From Elgaria multicarinata webbii (Eukaryota > Chordata > Lepidosauria > Squamata > Anguidae), in the NCBI RefSeq assembly GCF_023053635.1, contig NC_086177.1, forward strand, positions 91,980,001 through 92,044,000: DNA of 64,000 bases. Reading direction: 5' to 3'. The notes beneath the pieces are model-generated. The model was not told the origin of the DNA. It did not search any database and saw only the letters and a list, made by a program, of their open reading frames with translations. Positions 1 to 12,200 of the stretch are shown here, piece by piece (the stretch's first letter is position 1; each line of letters starts with the position of its first letter). The translations under genes were made by a program, and so were the position numbers.

Positions 1-156
1 TGTGTTACCATGGGCAAGTCACTAACAACCAGCCTAACTCACTAGACAGTTTTTGCGAGGGGGCAAAGAATGCCTGTGGTCCCATCCAGACTATAATAAG
101 CGGCAAGGAACAAAATATTTCTCTTCTACGACACAGTGTGTACAATAACTTCGCTG
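1..156. other. Intergenic sequence, nothing recognised
   Basis: Sequence beyond the SYBU poly(A) site. No repeat or exon recognised. Confidence 0.4.
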
Positions 157-370
157 GTGGAGGCAGGTAGCTCTGATTTTGTTGGTGCTATAAATTCATT
201 CTGGGTTTCAGTCAGAACCAAACAGAACTCTAAAGGAGCAATCTGAGTTCTGAATCCTATCCCCAAAATAGGTTCAGCACCTCAGATAGCTCCTTTAGAG
301 TTCTGGCCGGTTCTGACTAAAACCCAGAATGGTTTCACAGCCCCACCAAAATCGGAGCGCCCAGTCCCCA
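157..370. repeat. Palindromic MITE, family B
   Basis: About 214 bp folding back on itself: a left arm with tctgggtttcagtcagaac and a right arm with gttctgactaaaacccaga around a centre near 260. The same palindrome occurs at 7289, 29849, 49229 and 58192. Typical non-autonomous DNA-transposon relic; superfamily not determined. Confidence 0.75.
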
Positions 371-719
371 CTGAACTCCACTTTTTAAGTTATTTTTTTT
401 TCTACATCAGCAACACCACCAGCATTTGCTTATCCTATCCAGCAGACTTCCCCCAACCTGATGCCCTCCTGGTGATGTGGGATTCAACTCCATCTGCCCT
501 ACCCAGCACGGACAATGGACAAGGAGCCTGGGAGTTTGTTTGTTAGATTGAAATCTCGCCTTTCCTCCAAAGAGCTGAAGGTGGAGTTGCCGTCCTAAAC
601 ATCTGTGGGGGAACCAAATTAGACAAGGCTGGTATATGGTTTGTGGCCCCTCCAGTTTTACAGCACAAGTGAGCACTCAGATCTTTTGCATTGAGCCATG
701 TTCAGCTAAAACAAAGACA
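371..719. other. Intergenic, no recognisable feature
   Basis: About 350 bp between a MITE and the SYBU poly(A) site. An 89-codon minus-strand frame is present but resembles nothing I know and lacks supporting signals. A neighbouring gene's 3' end could lie further left, outside the window. Confidence 0.4.
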
Positions 720-1424
720 CCAAGTCAGTTTCAACATGCTTTATTTATAACTTGTGATTATAAAGCATTTTTTTCCTTAAAAGATTTAACAAGAAAGAGA
801 AAAATAAGTTAGTACACCATACATTTAAAATATTCCTTCATACACTTGAGTGACATCATCACGTTCCAAGTAAGACTTTAAACAGATTTCATAAAATATA
901 TTCACAGCCATATTTATAAACGAGATTAATAACGTGATTCAAGACCCCCACCCCTCTACAATAATGGATTTTTTAAAAATTCTTATTTATTTTTTGGTTA
1001 CGGTCCCCTTGTACGCAGGATCAGTGAAATGCAGGGGTGATTACATAATCAAAGCGCCACTAAGAAGCACAGTCAGACAATACATGCCAGGATGATGTAA
1101 GCTGCCTTTGGAAGAATGAACTTTCCCCTCACATCTGAAAACATTTGGTATAACAATCCATACATCCGACGACAGAACGAGAGGTGCTTAGCATGCTTTT
1201 AAAAATGCACTTGTGTTTTTACACAGAGTGGAAACAAGTCCCCAGGCCACCAATAGCCTTTCTCCTTCAGTTTCAAACAACAGACGTTTTCGACTAAATA
1301 TAGTGCAAATCAAACACTGAGGAGTAAAACGGACAGACCCACCATTACATACACTACCGTTTCCATGGCCTCACGACACCCACCGGGACTCAGCCTCTTG
1401 GCACACTGTACAGGACAGTTACAT
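720..1424 (-). other. SYBU: SYBU 3' UTR and polyadenylation signal
   Basis: About 0.7 kb of AT-rich sequence follows the stop. A canonical AATAAA lies on the minus strand at 745-740, with a T/G-rich stretch (about 718-700) where a downstream element would sit, so cleavage is expected near 720. A second AATAAA around 990-984 could give a shorter transcript. The mature end is inferred, not observed. Confidence 0.7.
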
Positions 1425-2535
1425 CTAGGGTTGGAGATTGATGGGTACCCGGCGAAGAGAATTCAAGGCTACCAGGCAGCAGCCTCGAAGCAACGCTCCA
1501 AAATTGTAGACCGGATTCGTTCCGCCTCTCTGAGTACTCAACATCCACACGACCGTTGGCACTACGGGGGCAGCTACAGCCAACAGATCTATGAGGAAGT
1601 TGCTGCTCCAGTATCTTTTCACGACGCTTCCTTCGGACGCCTCCGCAGCACTGCCAAACGTTTCCGTGTGACAGTCTGTGAAATCCAGTTCTTTCATGAC
1701 TCGGTTTTCGTAGTATCGAGAATCCACAGCCCCACGCACTGACTCCACAGGGGATAAAAGGATAGCGGAATTTGGGTCACATGGAGTCAAGTCCAAGAGC
1801 AAGTCTGTGATACTTTCAGGACAAGATACATCTGATTCTTTCAAAGATGAGGATGGGCTGATGAGGCAACCATCTTGCGCTTTGAATATGTTCTGAATCA
1901 GCTGTTCCATGTCTGAGCTGTACAGGAACACATCCGCCTGAACTGCCTGTTCCATCGCCACACTATGGTTAGGGTGGTCCTCATCTTCTTTGGAGTCAAT
2001 TAGGTTTTTTACAAGATCCAGGTGGTTTAAGGTAGAGGCTGTAAAGGCAGTCAGACAACCAAGTTCAGGTGTCGTAGCAATCATTGTCTCTTCAAATATG
2101 TCATTCCCATTCGCCACATCATCACTAAGCAGCACACCGCTATCGGCCATATCCTCTGTAGAGTGGTCCTCCGTGAGTAGGCTGTCCGCCATTTTGGAAT
2201 AGGCTGTACTCAGGGTTGACGATTTATCCGGTGAGCCACACACATACTCTAGACCCTGATCCTCATTAGAAGAGCCATTTTGTGCCATTTCCATACTCTG
2301 AAGCAGAGATTCTAGCTTCTTGTTCTGGATGTTGATGTCCACAAAGTACTTCTGAATCCCTTTGTCTTTCTCAGCCAAGCTGTTTTTCATGGTTTCGATA
2401 AACTGCTTGAGCTGCTTGATCTCCTTCCTGGCCTCTTTCAAGGCGAGCTGTGCTTCCACACGATGACACTCTTCTTCAATCCAGTCTTCCCTCATGCGCG
2501 CCAGTTGAGACTTCAGTTCCTTGATTTCTGTTTCT
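1425..2535 (-). CDS. SYBU: SYBU terminal coding exon 7 (residues 299-668)
   Basis: 1111 coding bases ending in a stop at 1427-1425. Acceptor ccattcag. The exon first completes the coiled coil ([20 protein letters not shown] to about MEMAQ, residue 385). In the family this is the kinesin- and syntaxin-binding region. An acidic Ser/Asp-rich linker follows, then [10 protein letters not shown]. The protein ends with [20 protein letters not shown] and a Trp-containing hydrophobic segment (about 612-631), then [17 protein letters not shown] and a basic tail. The hydrophobic piece so near the C-terminus implies tail-anchored insertion into vesicle, mitochondrial or Golgi membrane. All exon 7 landmarks of the family are present. 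Confidence 0.96.
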
Positions 2536-3187
2536 CTGAATGGAAACAGAAACAAAAACAAAACTTCAATTCCAGTGAGTGCGTCCCGCTCTTTTGAGGT
2601 TACCAAAAATGGGAAAGGCCTAGGAACAATGGCAGGTAGACAAGAGGCCAGAAGATGCAGCTTTTTGACCATTCCCAACAGGGTGAAGAGGTAGCTCATA
2701 AACTGGAGATATCCATAGGTAGGGGACATGATGTTCATAAGCTGCAGAACTTTTCCCTAGGCTCTCTCTCTCACTCTGTGAGTTTGCATACCCTGTCCTA
2801 TCTTTCCTCTCTCATCTCACACTATTGCCCCGCTCGTGCTCTTCGCTCCTCTGATGCCATGTCTCTCACCTGCCCAAGGGTCTCTACTTCCCTTGCTCGG
2901 CTTCGTCCATTTTCTTCTGCTGCCCCTTATGCCTGGAACGCTCTTCCAGAACATTTGAGAACTACAAGTTCAACCGCAGCTTTTAAAGCTCAGCTAAAAA
3001 CTTTTCTTTTTCCTAAAGCTTTTAAAACTTGATTTTGTTCTGACTTTTATACTGCCTGTTTGGTGCATTCTCTTCCCCTCCTTATGGTTTTATTAAGATT
3101 TTATTAGAATGTAAGCCTATGCAGCAGGGTCTTGTTATTTACTGTTTTACTCTGTACAGCACCATGTACATTGATGGTGCTATATAA

Positions 3188-3224
<37 letters not shown>

Positions 3225-6200
3225 TATAAATAATACTAATACTAATACTACTACTAATAATAATGATAATAATGATGTCCAGGTATAATGCCTGAAGTGG
3301 GATTGTTACCCAACAGAATCATAACCTGCAAACCAGCCTGCCACTGAGCTCTCCTAAACAGATGTTATCTTTGATTTATGATAGCCTTCCCCAACTTGGA
3401 TGTGTTGAACTACAACTCCCGTCATCCCCAGCTAGCATGGCCAATGGGTGTGGTAGTCTATTGCTAGCTTGGGGAAGGCTGCCTTATGAAATCTGTTTCC
3501 AACTGGAACGGTTACCTTTCTTGAAGTCTGCTCTCAGATTCCTTCAGTTTAGTTTTCAGGTGCCTCAGCGTCACTTCCTTTTGCTGCAGAGGGGTCAGGT
3601 ACTGCTCTGGGCTGGGTGGTTTAATGCCGTGGTTCTCGCCACAAGAGGTGTATCTTGCCGGCCGCCTGCAAGAGAGAAACATTGTTGGGCCTGCAAAGTA
3701 TAAACCAGCGATTGGGAAAGCAATCCTTTACGCCAGCCTTCCCTGACACAATGTGATATTAAATGTTGGTATGTCATGGTCCCAAATGTCATGCCACCAC
3801 TAAAGTTATCTTCAGAGGAGGAGTTGGAACTGTCAGAGGCAGTTGGAGGCCAAGCATTAACCAAGATAGTCTGGGCCCCTCGTGAGTGATGCCTTTACAT
3901 CTGCCTCTTAGAGAAGCAAAGAGCTCAGCTTCAGAGACAGAGGGAGATGCTGGACCTATCCCCCAAGTACGGCAGCACCTTAAGAACCATGATAGGATGT
4001 TGACCAGGAGAAGAAGTACTTGCTTAGTGAAGAGGACTACTCATGAGTTGGGCTCTCCTCATGAGGAAGACATCTGACAACTCTCTGATGGGATGCAGCT
4101 GAACACTGGGTGGGGCTCAAGTAGCTTTAACTAGGGGTGTGCACGGACCACCCGCTCCACACCGTGGGCCGATCCGAAAATTTCGGATCGGCCCGCTCCG
4201 CGCCGCTCCGACCATACTCCGACCATACTCCGCTCCTCTTCGCAGCGGAGCTCCGGCTCCGAATCGGAGCTCCGCAGTGGAGGGGAGTGGCACCAGGTAA
4301 GGCCGGGAGAGGAGGGCGGGAGGTTTACCGGGCCCTGCCGCCGTCGCCGCCCATGCGGCAACGGCGGCAGAGCCCGGTAAGGGACCAAGGGGGAGGGGGG
4401 GCCTTACCTGCCCCAGACTTCCTGGTTGAAGATGCTGACAGACCGCAGACGGAGGCAGGTATGGCAGAGGAGGGCGGGGGTGTTGGGTGTTACCGGGCCC
4501 TGCTGCTGTTGTCGCATGGGCGACAGCGACAGCTGCAGGGCCAGGTAAACCCCACTTACCTTTCCTGCGGAGCTCCGGATCAAGGTGAAGGATCCGCCAT
4601 CACCTCGATCCTCTTCGCCACGCTCCGCCGGCCCCCCAATCCTCTTTGCCTCCGCCTTAAGGGCAGGCGAAGCCCCCCGCTCCGCTTCTAATTCGCCGGT
4701 CCGATTAGAAGCGGAGCACATCCCTAGCTTTAACTATATCAGTTCTCATTGGTAACTTGCTAGAAACAATGCCTCCAATAGTTTCAGTGTCTGGTCTTTT
4801 GACCTCTGATAGATGCTCTGTGCTATTGACCCTTAGACTCTTTCTTGAACCTGCTTCTGTACTTTATCTGACTGCTAAACTCTCTTTTGACATCTGCTTG
4901 CTCTCTAGATAGCTCCTGCTTCAGCCTGAACCCCTTTGGACTGAAACCTGTGTGCTTGACCATTTCCTTGCTGAATTGACTACTGTATGGTACACCTCCC
5001 TGTAACTACTTTGCTAAGAGCAAGGATGCAGTCCAGAGCAGGACATGGTATAGTTTTGCATTTCTATGGATAAGATAGTGGTATTTTGTAACCATTTTAG
5101 TGATTTATGGGTGCTTTGTTTTAGTTATCTCTGCTTGTCAAATTGTTTTTGAAATAGTTAATGGTGCAATCTGACGCATGTTTACACAGAAAAAAAATCC
5201 TACAACTCCCAGCATTGCCCAGCTAGCACTATTGGCTGGGGAATGCTGGGAGTAGTAGGACTTCTCTCTGTCTAAACATCATAGGGTTGCATCCTAAATT
5301 ACAGCTTTTGCTTATGTTATTAGTTGCCTTGGGCTCATTTGAGTTTTAAATGAATAATAAGGAATAATAATGAATAAACTCAATGGAGCTGATGTTGGAG
5401 TAGACATATATAAGACTTTGTGCTGGACCAAAGTATTCATCCTAGACTTTTTCAGCTTTTGGGAGTGGGTGAGGGAAATCACCCACCCACCCACCCCTGA
5501 AATTGGAGGGTAAATCACGCCAATTTCCTATGATGTCTCAGAGCAATGCTACATTAAGGGCATTGTGAAAAGTTAAAATGGCAGGCAGATCTGGCTGGCT
5601 GAAGCATTGCTGTAGCCAACAGAAAAGAGGCCCACTGGAACCCACCATTGGACAAGAGGCCTCACCAAAGCACACTTTGTCCAGAGCCCCCTAAAACCTG
5701 GAGCCAGTTCCGTTAGAATGACTCCCAGTGATGGCTCGAGGTTCTTGAGAGCCATCAGACAGGACATCTTCAACAGGCCCCCTCCTTCACTAAGTCTACC
5801 TTCTCACCATCATTGACATGAGCTGCTATTGTTCTTCCTCCTCCTTCTCAACACTGCTACTGCTTGCTTGCTTGACAAGCAGGGAGCCACTGTGCAAGCA
5901 GATAGGGGCATCTGCTGCTTCTCCTTAAGAACATAAGAAGTACCATGCTGGATCAGACCAAGGGTCCATCTAGTCCAGCACTCTGTTCACACAGTGGCCA
6001 ACCAGCCATCAGCCAGGGACCAACAAAGCAGGACATGGTGCAACACCACTCTCCCACCAATGTTTCCAAGCAACTGGTGCACACAGGCTTCTGCCTCGAA
6101 TACTGGAGACAGCACACAGCCATCAGGGCTAGTATCCATCGAAAGCCTTCCCCTCCAGGAATTTATCCAACCCCCTTTTAAAGCCATCCAAATTGGTGGC

Positions 6201-9200
6201 CATCACTACATCTTCTGGTAGCGAGTTCCATAATTCAACTATGTACTGTGTGAAGAAGTCCTTCCTCTTATTTGTCCTAGATCTCCCACCACTACCACTG
6301 TTGTCTGTGCCAAAGCAAAAGGCATGTACAAAAGCTGCTTGCGAGGAGGAGGAGGAGGAGGAGGAGGAGGAGGAGGGGGGGGGAGGAGGAGGAACAAGTC
6401 TTGCCAATGGGCCCCGCTGGGGTGAGCGTCCTCATTGTTCTATGGCACAGCAGGCCATAGCAATGGATACTAGTCACTATGGCTCCCAATTCTCACTTTG
6501 TATTTTCCTGGAGCTGATTAATCTCCTCTGGACTAAGCGGCCTGAAGCTAGCAGACAATGCACATTTGCCTGTAGTAAAGATGTCATGTGAACAAGTGGC
6601 CACGTAAAGGAGGTCAGCAAGGGCACACATGAAAGAGCACAAGAGTATGCAACAACACTGGAGCTTCTTTTTGCAGCAGCCACAGGTCAAGGCAATGGCA
6701 AGCGGTGTTACAGTATACGCTGTCCCACAAGGGACTGATTTAGAAACACAAAAGTCAAGGCAGACATTGAGTTAGTGAGAGATGCATGGCCTTTGGCAAG
6801 GTTGTTTCCCTCCTAGGAGAAGTCATTGCCTCGGAGGGTGTTAGCGGTGGTCCCAGGACACCTGTCCGTATGCCAGAAGAATGTGACTCAAATGCTGGTG
6901 GCATTTATAGGCCTGCAATAATATGCAATGAAGAATATCTATTCAGTGCCATGGGGGGATGTTGGGAACTTTGATGGCAGGATGGGGGAGCAAAGGGCTG
7001 GAGAAGCTCACTTGCCTCAAAATGGGGCTGTTATCACTTCCCTTGTATGAACCTGAATTGCTGCTGCTGGCTGAAGAAGGCCCATAATTCTGATGGGTGC
7101 TAATGGGACTCAACTGATTTTTGCACAGCATCGATAGGAAGTCCTTCTCGCGGGATGTAATCGGAGGACTAGACCCAGACTTGAAAGACAAGGATCCATT
7201 GTTCCGTCCATGAGGCCCCCGACTAGAAGGGACAGCAAAGACAATGCATTATAGTACACCATGCAATATATGTATTAGGGCTCAGCAGAGGCTGGTGGTT
7301 CTAATGTCATGGGGTGGCGCATCTCCTCTGAGTTTCCATCAGAGCTCTAAAGGAGCGATCCAAGGTGCAGAATCCTACCCCAAAACTAGGTTCAGCTCCT
7401 TGGATAGTTCCTGTAGAGTTCCGACAAACCCAGAATGGATTCACTGACCCCCTGACATTGGAGCCACCACCATGCTGCAATGGTTAGTCAATTAATCACA
7501 TATATTAATCAAGTTAAAAAAAAAACCTTTTAGATCATTAAATTTGCCAGGAGATTAAATGTTGCTTATTTTGTTTTGATAAAAGTACTTAGCAAAAGAG
7601 CACCATCGCCATCTTAGAAGAGACGTTGGTCCTCTCTTGCATAAGAGGACATTTCTCTGCTAAGATGGTGCCTGCTGAGACACATCTGCTTCTTCCAAAA
7701 GCAAAAACTCAAACGCTCATTCCTTCAGATACATTGCTGCTAGGTTTTAGTGTGTTGCTGGGTTTTCTTCTGGTTATACTTTTATATTGTGGTTTTAAAC
7801 TTCCATATTTTATATTTTATAAAATAATTACCTTGTGGTTTTAATTTTTGTGAATTGCCAAGAAATAAATTAATGAAATAAATAAAATATACTTTGTCTC
7901 CCCCTCATGCATCGATCGTTAATTTATTTGAATTGTAGCAGCAACTGAATAGATCTGAATTTAACCGTTTAACTGTTAATCTGTAGCAACTGAGGCTGGG
8001 TGATGGAAATCCAACAAATGGAAATCCAAGCAGTCCCCACTCTCCACCCATTGACCCAGTTCACATGATGAAACAAACCATAGTTCTTCGTGGTCTCTAT
8101 GCATTCACACATATGGGCTCTGCGCCCGCGCTGAGACCCGAACCGGAACCTCCAATAGCTTAGTATAACGTTTTAGGCGGGAACCACTCCTTAACGCTAC
8201 TGCGCATGTGCACGTGGTTCCCGCCTAAAGGCCAGTTCTTCGTCGTCCGCCGTTATGACTAGACATACGAATCAACCTCCTTAGCATTTCTCTTAAAATT
8301 TAGTATATAGCCTTCTACAAATCTTGAACAGAAAGTTTTAGACAAACACAACAACTGTTCGTGTGCTATGGTGAGCCAAGGAAGGGTCTCCCTGTGTCAT
8401 GTCAATGCCTGTCACGCTGGATAACCCAGACTATTGAGCTGACTTACACTTTAGCTGGCCTTCGTTTGTCTGAAACTGTGTCAGCTCACTCTACTAGGGC
8501 AATGGCTACATCGGTAGCTTTTCGTAGAGCAGTGCCCTTACATGACATATGCAAAGCAGCAACATGGTCTACTCCATCCACGTTCATAAGACATTACAAT
8601 CTCGATGTCCGAGCAAGACAGAACTGTTCCTTCGGTAGAGCAGTTCTTTCTGAAGTATTCAGATGACACACCAACCCACCTCCAAGGTAGGTCAGCTTGC
8701 TAATCGCCCATATGTGTGATGCATAGAGACCACGAAGAAGAAATGCAGGTTGCTTACCTGTAACTGTAGTTCTTCTAGTGGTCATCTATGCATTCACACA
8801 ACCCACCCACCATCCCCTCTAGGTGGTGTGTCTTTTTGTGTTTTTTCTCCTGCACCCTATTAGCAGGGTATCCTCTGATGTTTCAGGTATTATTTTATCT
8901 TTATTAGGTAATGTTTAGGGGGTCACAATGTAAACTGGCCTTTAGGCGGGAACCACGTGCACATGTGCAGTAGCGTTAGGGAGTGGTTCCCGCCTAAAAT
9001 GTTATACTAAGCTATTGGAGGTTCCGGTCCGGGTCTCAGCGCGGGCGCAGAGCCCATATGTGTGAATGCATAGATGACCACTAGAAGACTACAGTTACAG
9101 GTAAGCAACCTGCATTCGTTAATCATAGGTTGTTTGGGAGCAAACAGGAGCAAGCAAGCAAGCATGCTAGCTGCTGACCGCTCACCCACTTCTGGTGTGA

Positions 9201-12200
9201 TAAACAACCCAGGAATGCCCCATGCCTGGGTTATTTCCCATGATGTCTGAACCTGGAACTCTGAGCTACAGAGGAAAGTTATAATTCATGGTTTTGTTCT
9301 TGGTTATAACTCCAGATTGTTTCTTCCTCAACAACCCAGAGTGCTGGGCTCAGATGTTACAGAGAACACTCTAGGGATGGGCATCCTTGGGTTTAGCACA
9401 CTGGAAATGGGGAAGCAAGTGGCAATCGGCATGGTCGCTTGCTCCCAAACAACAAACTGTGGGTTGTTTCATCATGCAATCTGGGCCACTGTATGAGGCT
9501 TTGATCACCTGACCACTACTCAAATGTCCAGACCAATCATGTTTTAGAGCCGCTTGCCTGTCTTCTGCTCAACAACTCCCATTTCTGTGGTGCCAAGGCC
9601 ACCAGTTAATGGCTGTAACTACACTTTGAGCATCATCAGACGGGGAAATCGTGTTTCCTTACCGTCGCTTTCCTCCCCGCTTCTGTCCATGATACTTCCT
9701 CTTCCTTCACACAGGAGAAGAAAGAGGAAGTAAACAATGACCACGTGGCCCATTCAATGGCTGTTTCTATCATGCCACTTTTCCTACATACAGCAGGAAA
9801 TGACAGCACATTCAGAAAGAAGGCAAGAAGGAGTGGGAGGCGGGCATCATTGACACTGCCGTCAAAAGGACCCGCGAACATCCGTAAGTGGGAACTAAAA
9901 GCGTGCAATAAAACGCTCGTCTGATGATGCTCTTTGTTAAGCCAGACATCATTCCAAATCATACTCAAGTTTCCATCTTTCTGTTCTAATGACTGCAAAG
10001 TTGAGCTTGAATTTTTTTAAAAAAGCCTCATTTTCCAAACTGTAGAAACTATAAATTTATTTTTTATTTTATTTTTTAAAAAACAATCTTGTAATTTCTA
10101 TGCCCTTTTAATTATTTTAACAACTGAATCACTCTTTTAAGCGCACCCACCCTGCCCTAGAACCAGCAATGCCAAGGAACTTTGCCACTGCAGCCGGTGA
10201 CCTGGGATTTGCCCACACTGGAAAAATACAAATTAGGCTAATCATGTAAATAGTAACAGGGATATTGGCAGCATAGCAAGTCTCTAGTGTGGGTGTTGCC
10301 TGGCAAAGTGGTTCACGCCCCGGTAAGAGATGCACACAACCACACACACACACAAAATCAATCCAAACTCTTCCTTTTAAAATATGAAAAAGCATCAGAG
10401 AGGTGGGGCAGGGGAAGTAAAGACAGAATACATACATGAGAAACACCGCAAATCACGAAGCAAAAAGCTCTGAATTTAGAATTCATTTGAATTGGTTTCT
10501 TTTTCCCCTTTGCCTGGAACACTTTATGTGGACCAGATGGTGGAATGACTGTTCCACACGGCAGCATCCCAAGCTTGTGGGTTGGGTTGTTTCGTTGAGC
10601 AGAACACAACACAAAGCTGTAATAGGGGGAGTTATATGGCTTCATTGATGAGCTGAATGAATCTCTCCAAACTGCAGCTTCCCTTTGCAGAGGGGCAAAT
10701 GTCGAAACGCCATTTGAAGGCTGCAGCCTTCGACTCACTTACCTGGCAGTAAGTTCCATTGAACTCAATAGGGCTTACTTGTGAGTAGACATGAATAGGA
10801 TTGCACTGGAAAAAGACTCTAAAAATGAAAAACAGAACCTGCTTTTTGCACACATGGCACAGCAGAGATATTTTTGGCAGGCGTAATTTGCCTCCTTGGC
10901 TCAAAGGCTGTACTTGAAAGATTATTATACAGTTCAGCCCTGTAGTTTTCCTTGCTTCAACTCCTCGCTCAGATAACTTGTTTATTTTTTATCATTATAA
11001 ATTTCTTTAATTCAAACACTGTAGGGAACAATTTTAACTTTTAAAGGAAGAGGAAATTGAATGACGTTTGCCAAGTTACTCAGGTAATTCAAGCTAATCC
11101 AATCCCAGTTCCAGAAAATGTATTTTGTTATAGTGTTTAATTTCCATCAATGTAGGAAAATTATGCTAGGAAAGGGGGAGAGTGCGAATTTTCTGTCAAA
11201 AGAGGGACAATCCTTAGGAAACAAGCAGGTAGCTGCTAGGTTTTGCCAGTGTATTGCATTTTTACAGCCCTCTTCCTCAAAATAGCCCAGGGTAATGCTC
11301 TTCTGCTCAAAATGTCCCTCAGAAGTTACATTTCCCTCAGATGGCTCCAAATTTATTTATTAGGACTTCTGACAATTATTTATATCTTGACTTCCAAGAC
11401 ACAGATCTTTCCATGGAAGCTTACAAATTATAAGGGTGACCATGTGGTATCTTTTTTAGTGGGTGGCCCTCTATTTGAAGGGCTTCCGCAGGACTGTTCT
11501 GTATTCTGAAGGGGTCCTCTGTTTAAAGTGCAATCCAGTCCAAGTCAGGGTTAAAGATAAAGAAGCATAAGCAGGAAGACCAGGGCCTCTGAAATTGCCC
11601 ATTAACAGTTAGCACCTTGACAGAAGACTGGTCAGGCAAGCACACAGGTCACCCTCTCATTTCATGAGTATTCTTCACTATGAAATGATATTTCCATTTA
11701 AATTATAATAAATATGTCTAAATTTGTATTTATACATGTAAATTAACATACACACATTTTATGCAAATTTGTGTCCCCTTTTGACCCCTTTTCTGGCCAC
11801 CCTGAGGAAAACAACTTGGCTTCGGACAGTATACTAACCCATGGTTCAACGAACAATCCATAGTTCTACAACAATCCACACTCAACCAGTGAGTGGGGGA
11901 GAGCGTGTTGTGCAAAACCAGTCAATGGGTATACATGCACAGCGGAGGCACCAGTACTTGCTGGATCATGATCTTATAATACACACACAGGATCTGACTG
12001 CTGCAAAACTGTAGTCAATTGTCCTACCACAAAGCTGTGCTGTGTAAAAAGTGGTGTTGTGCAACAATGCTCCTCCACTCTCCCGCCAGTGCCCTGCTGG
12101 AAAATGCACACCTATCTGTCCTCTTCCTTGTTCAAGACAAAGACACCATTTCAAAGTTGTGCATCTAAAACAGTCCCTCAGTCGCACTCAGCCTACGAGA

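Larger units (their letters stand above)
2536..3515 (-). other. SYBU: SYBU intron 6 (980 bp)
   Basis: GT-AG intron. It is largely filled by an L2-like LINE tail with a trailing ATT microsatellite (2755-3277), in antisense to the gene, and a small hAT-like MITE (3383-3481). Nothing else recognised. Confidence 0.85.
3666..7015 (-). other. SYBU: SYBU intron 5 (3350 bp, GC-AG)
   Basis: Bounded by AG|gcaagt and tgcag|G. It contains an hAT-like MITE (4132-4726), a palindromic MITE (5164-5293), a CR1-like tail (5928-6320) and a GGA tract. The stretches 3690-4120, 4740-5160, 5300-5925 and 6400-7010 show no identifiable feature. Confidence 0.85.

Noticed and set aside
1-719. Neighbouring gene (in mammals EBAG9 lies tail-to-tail with SYBU)
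   Set aside because: No exon or poly(A) signal of a plus-strand gene is recognisable in this short flank.
2655-3032. Plus-strand gene overlapping SYBU
   Set aside because: The protein-like part is the C-terminus of an L2-like LINE ORF2, not a host gene.
4137-4721. Open frames on both strands of about 100-185 codons
   Set aside because: They coincide exactly with the GC-rich palindromic hAT-like element and mirror each other.
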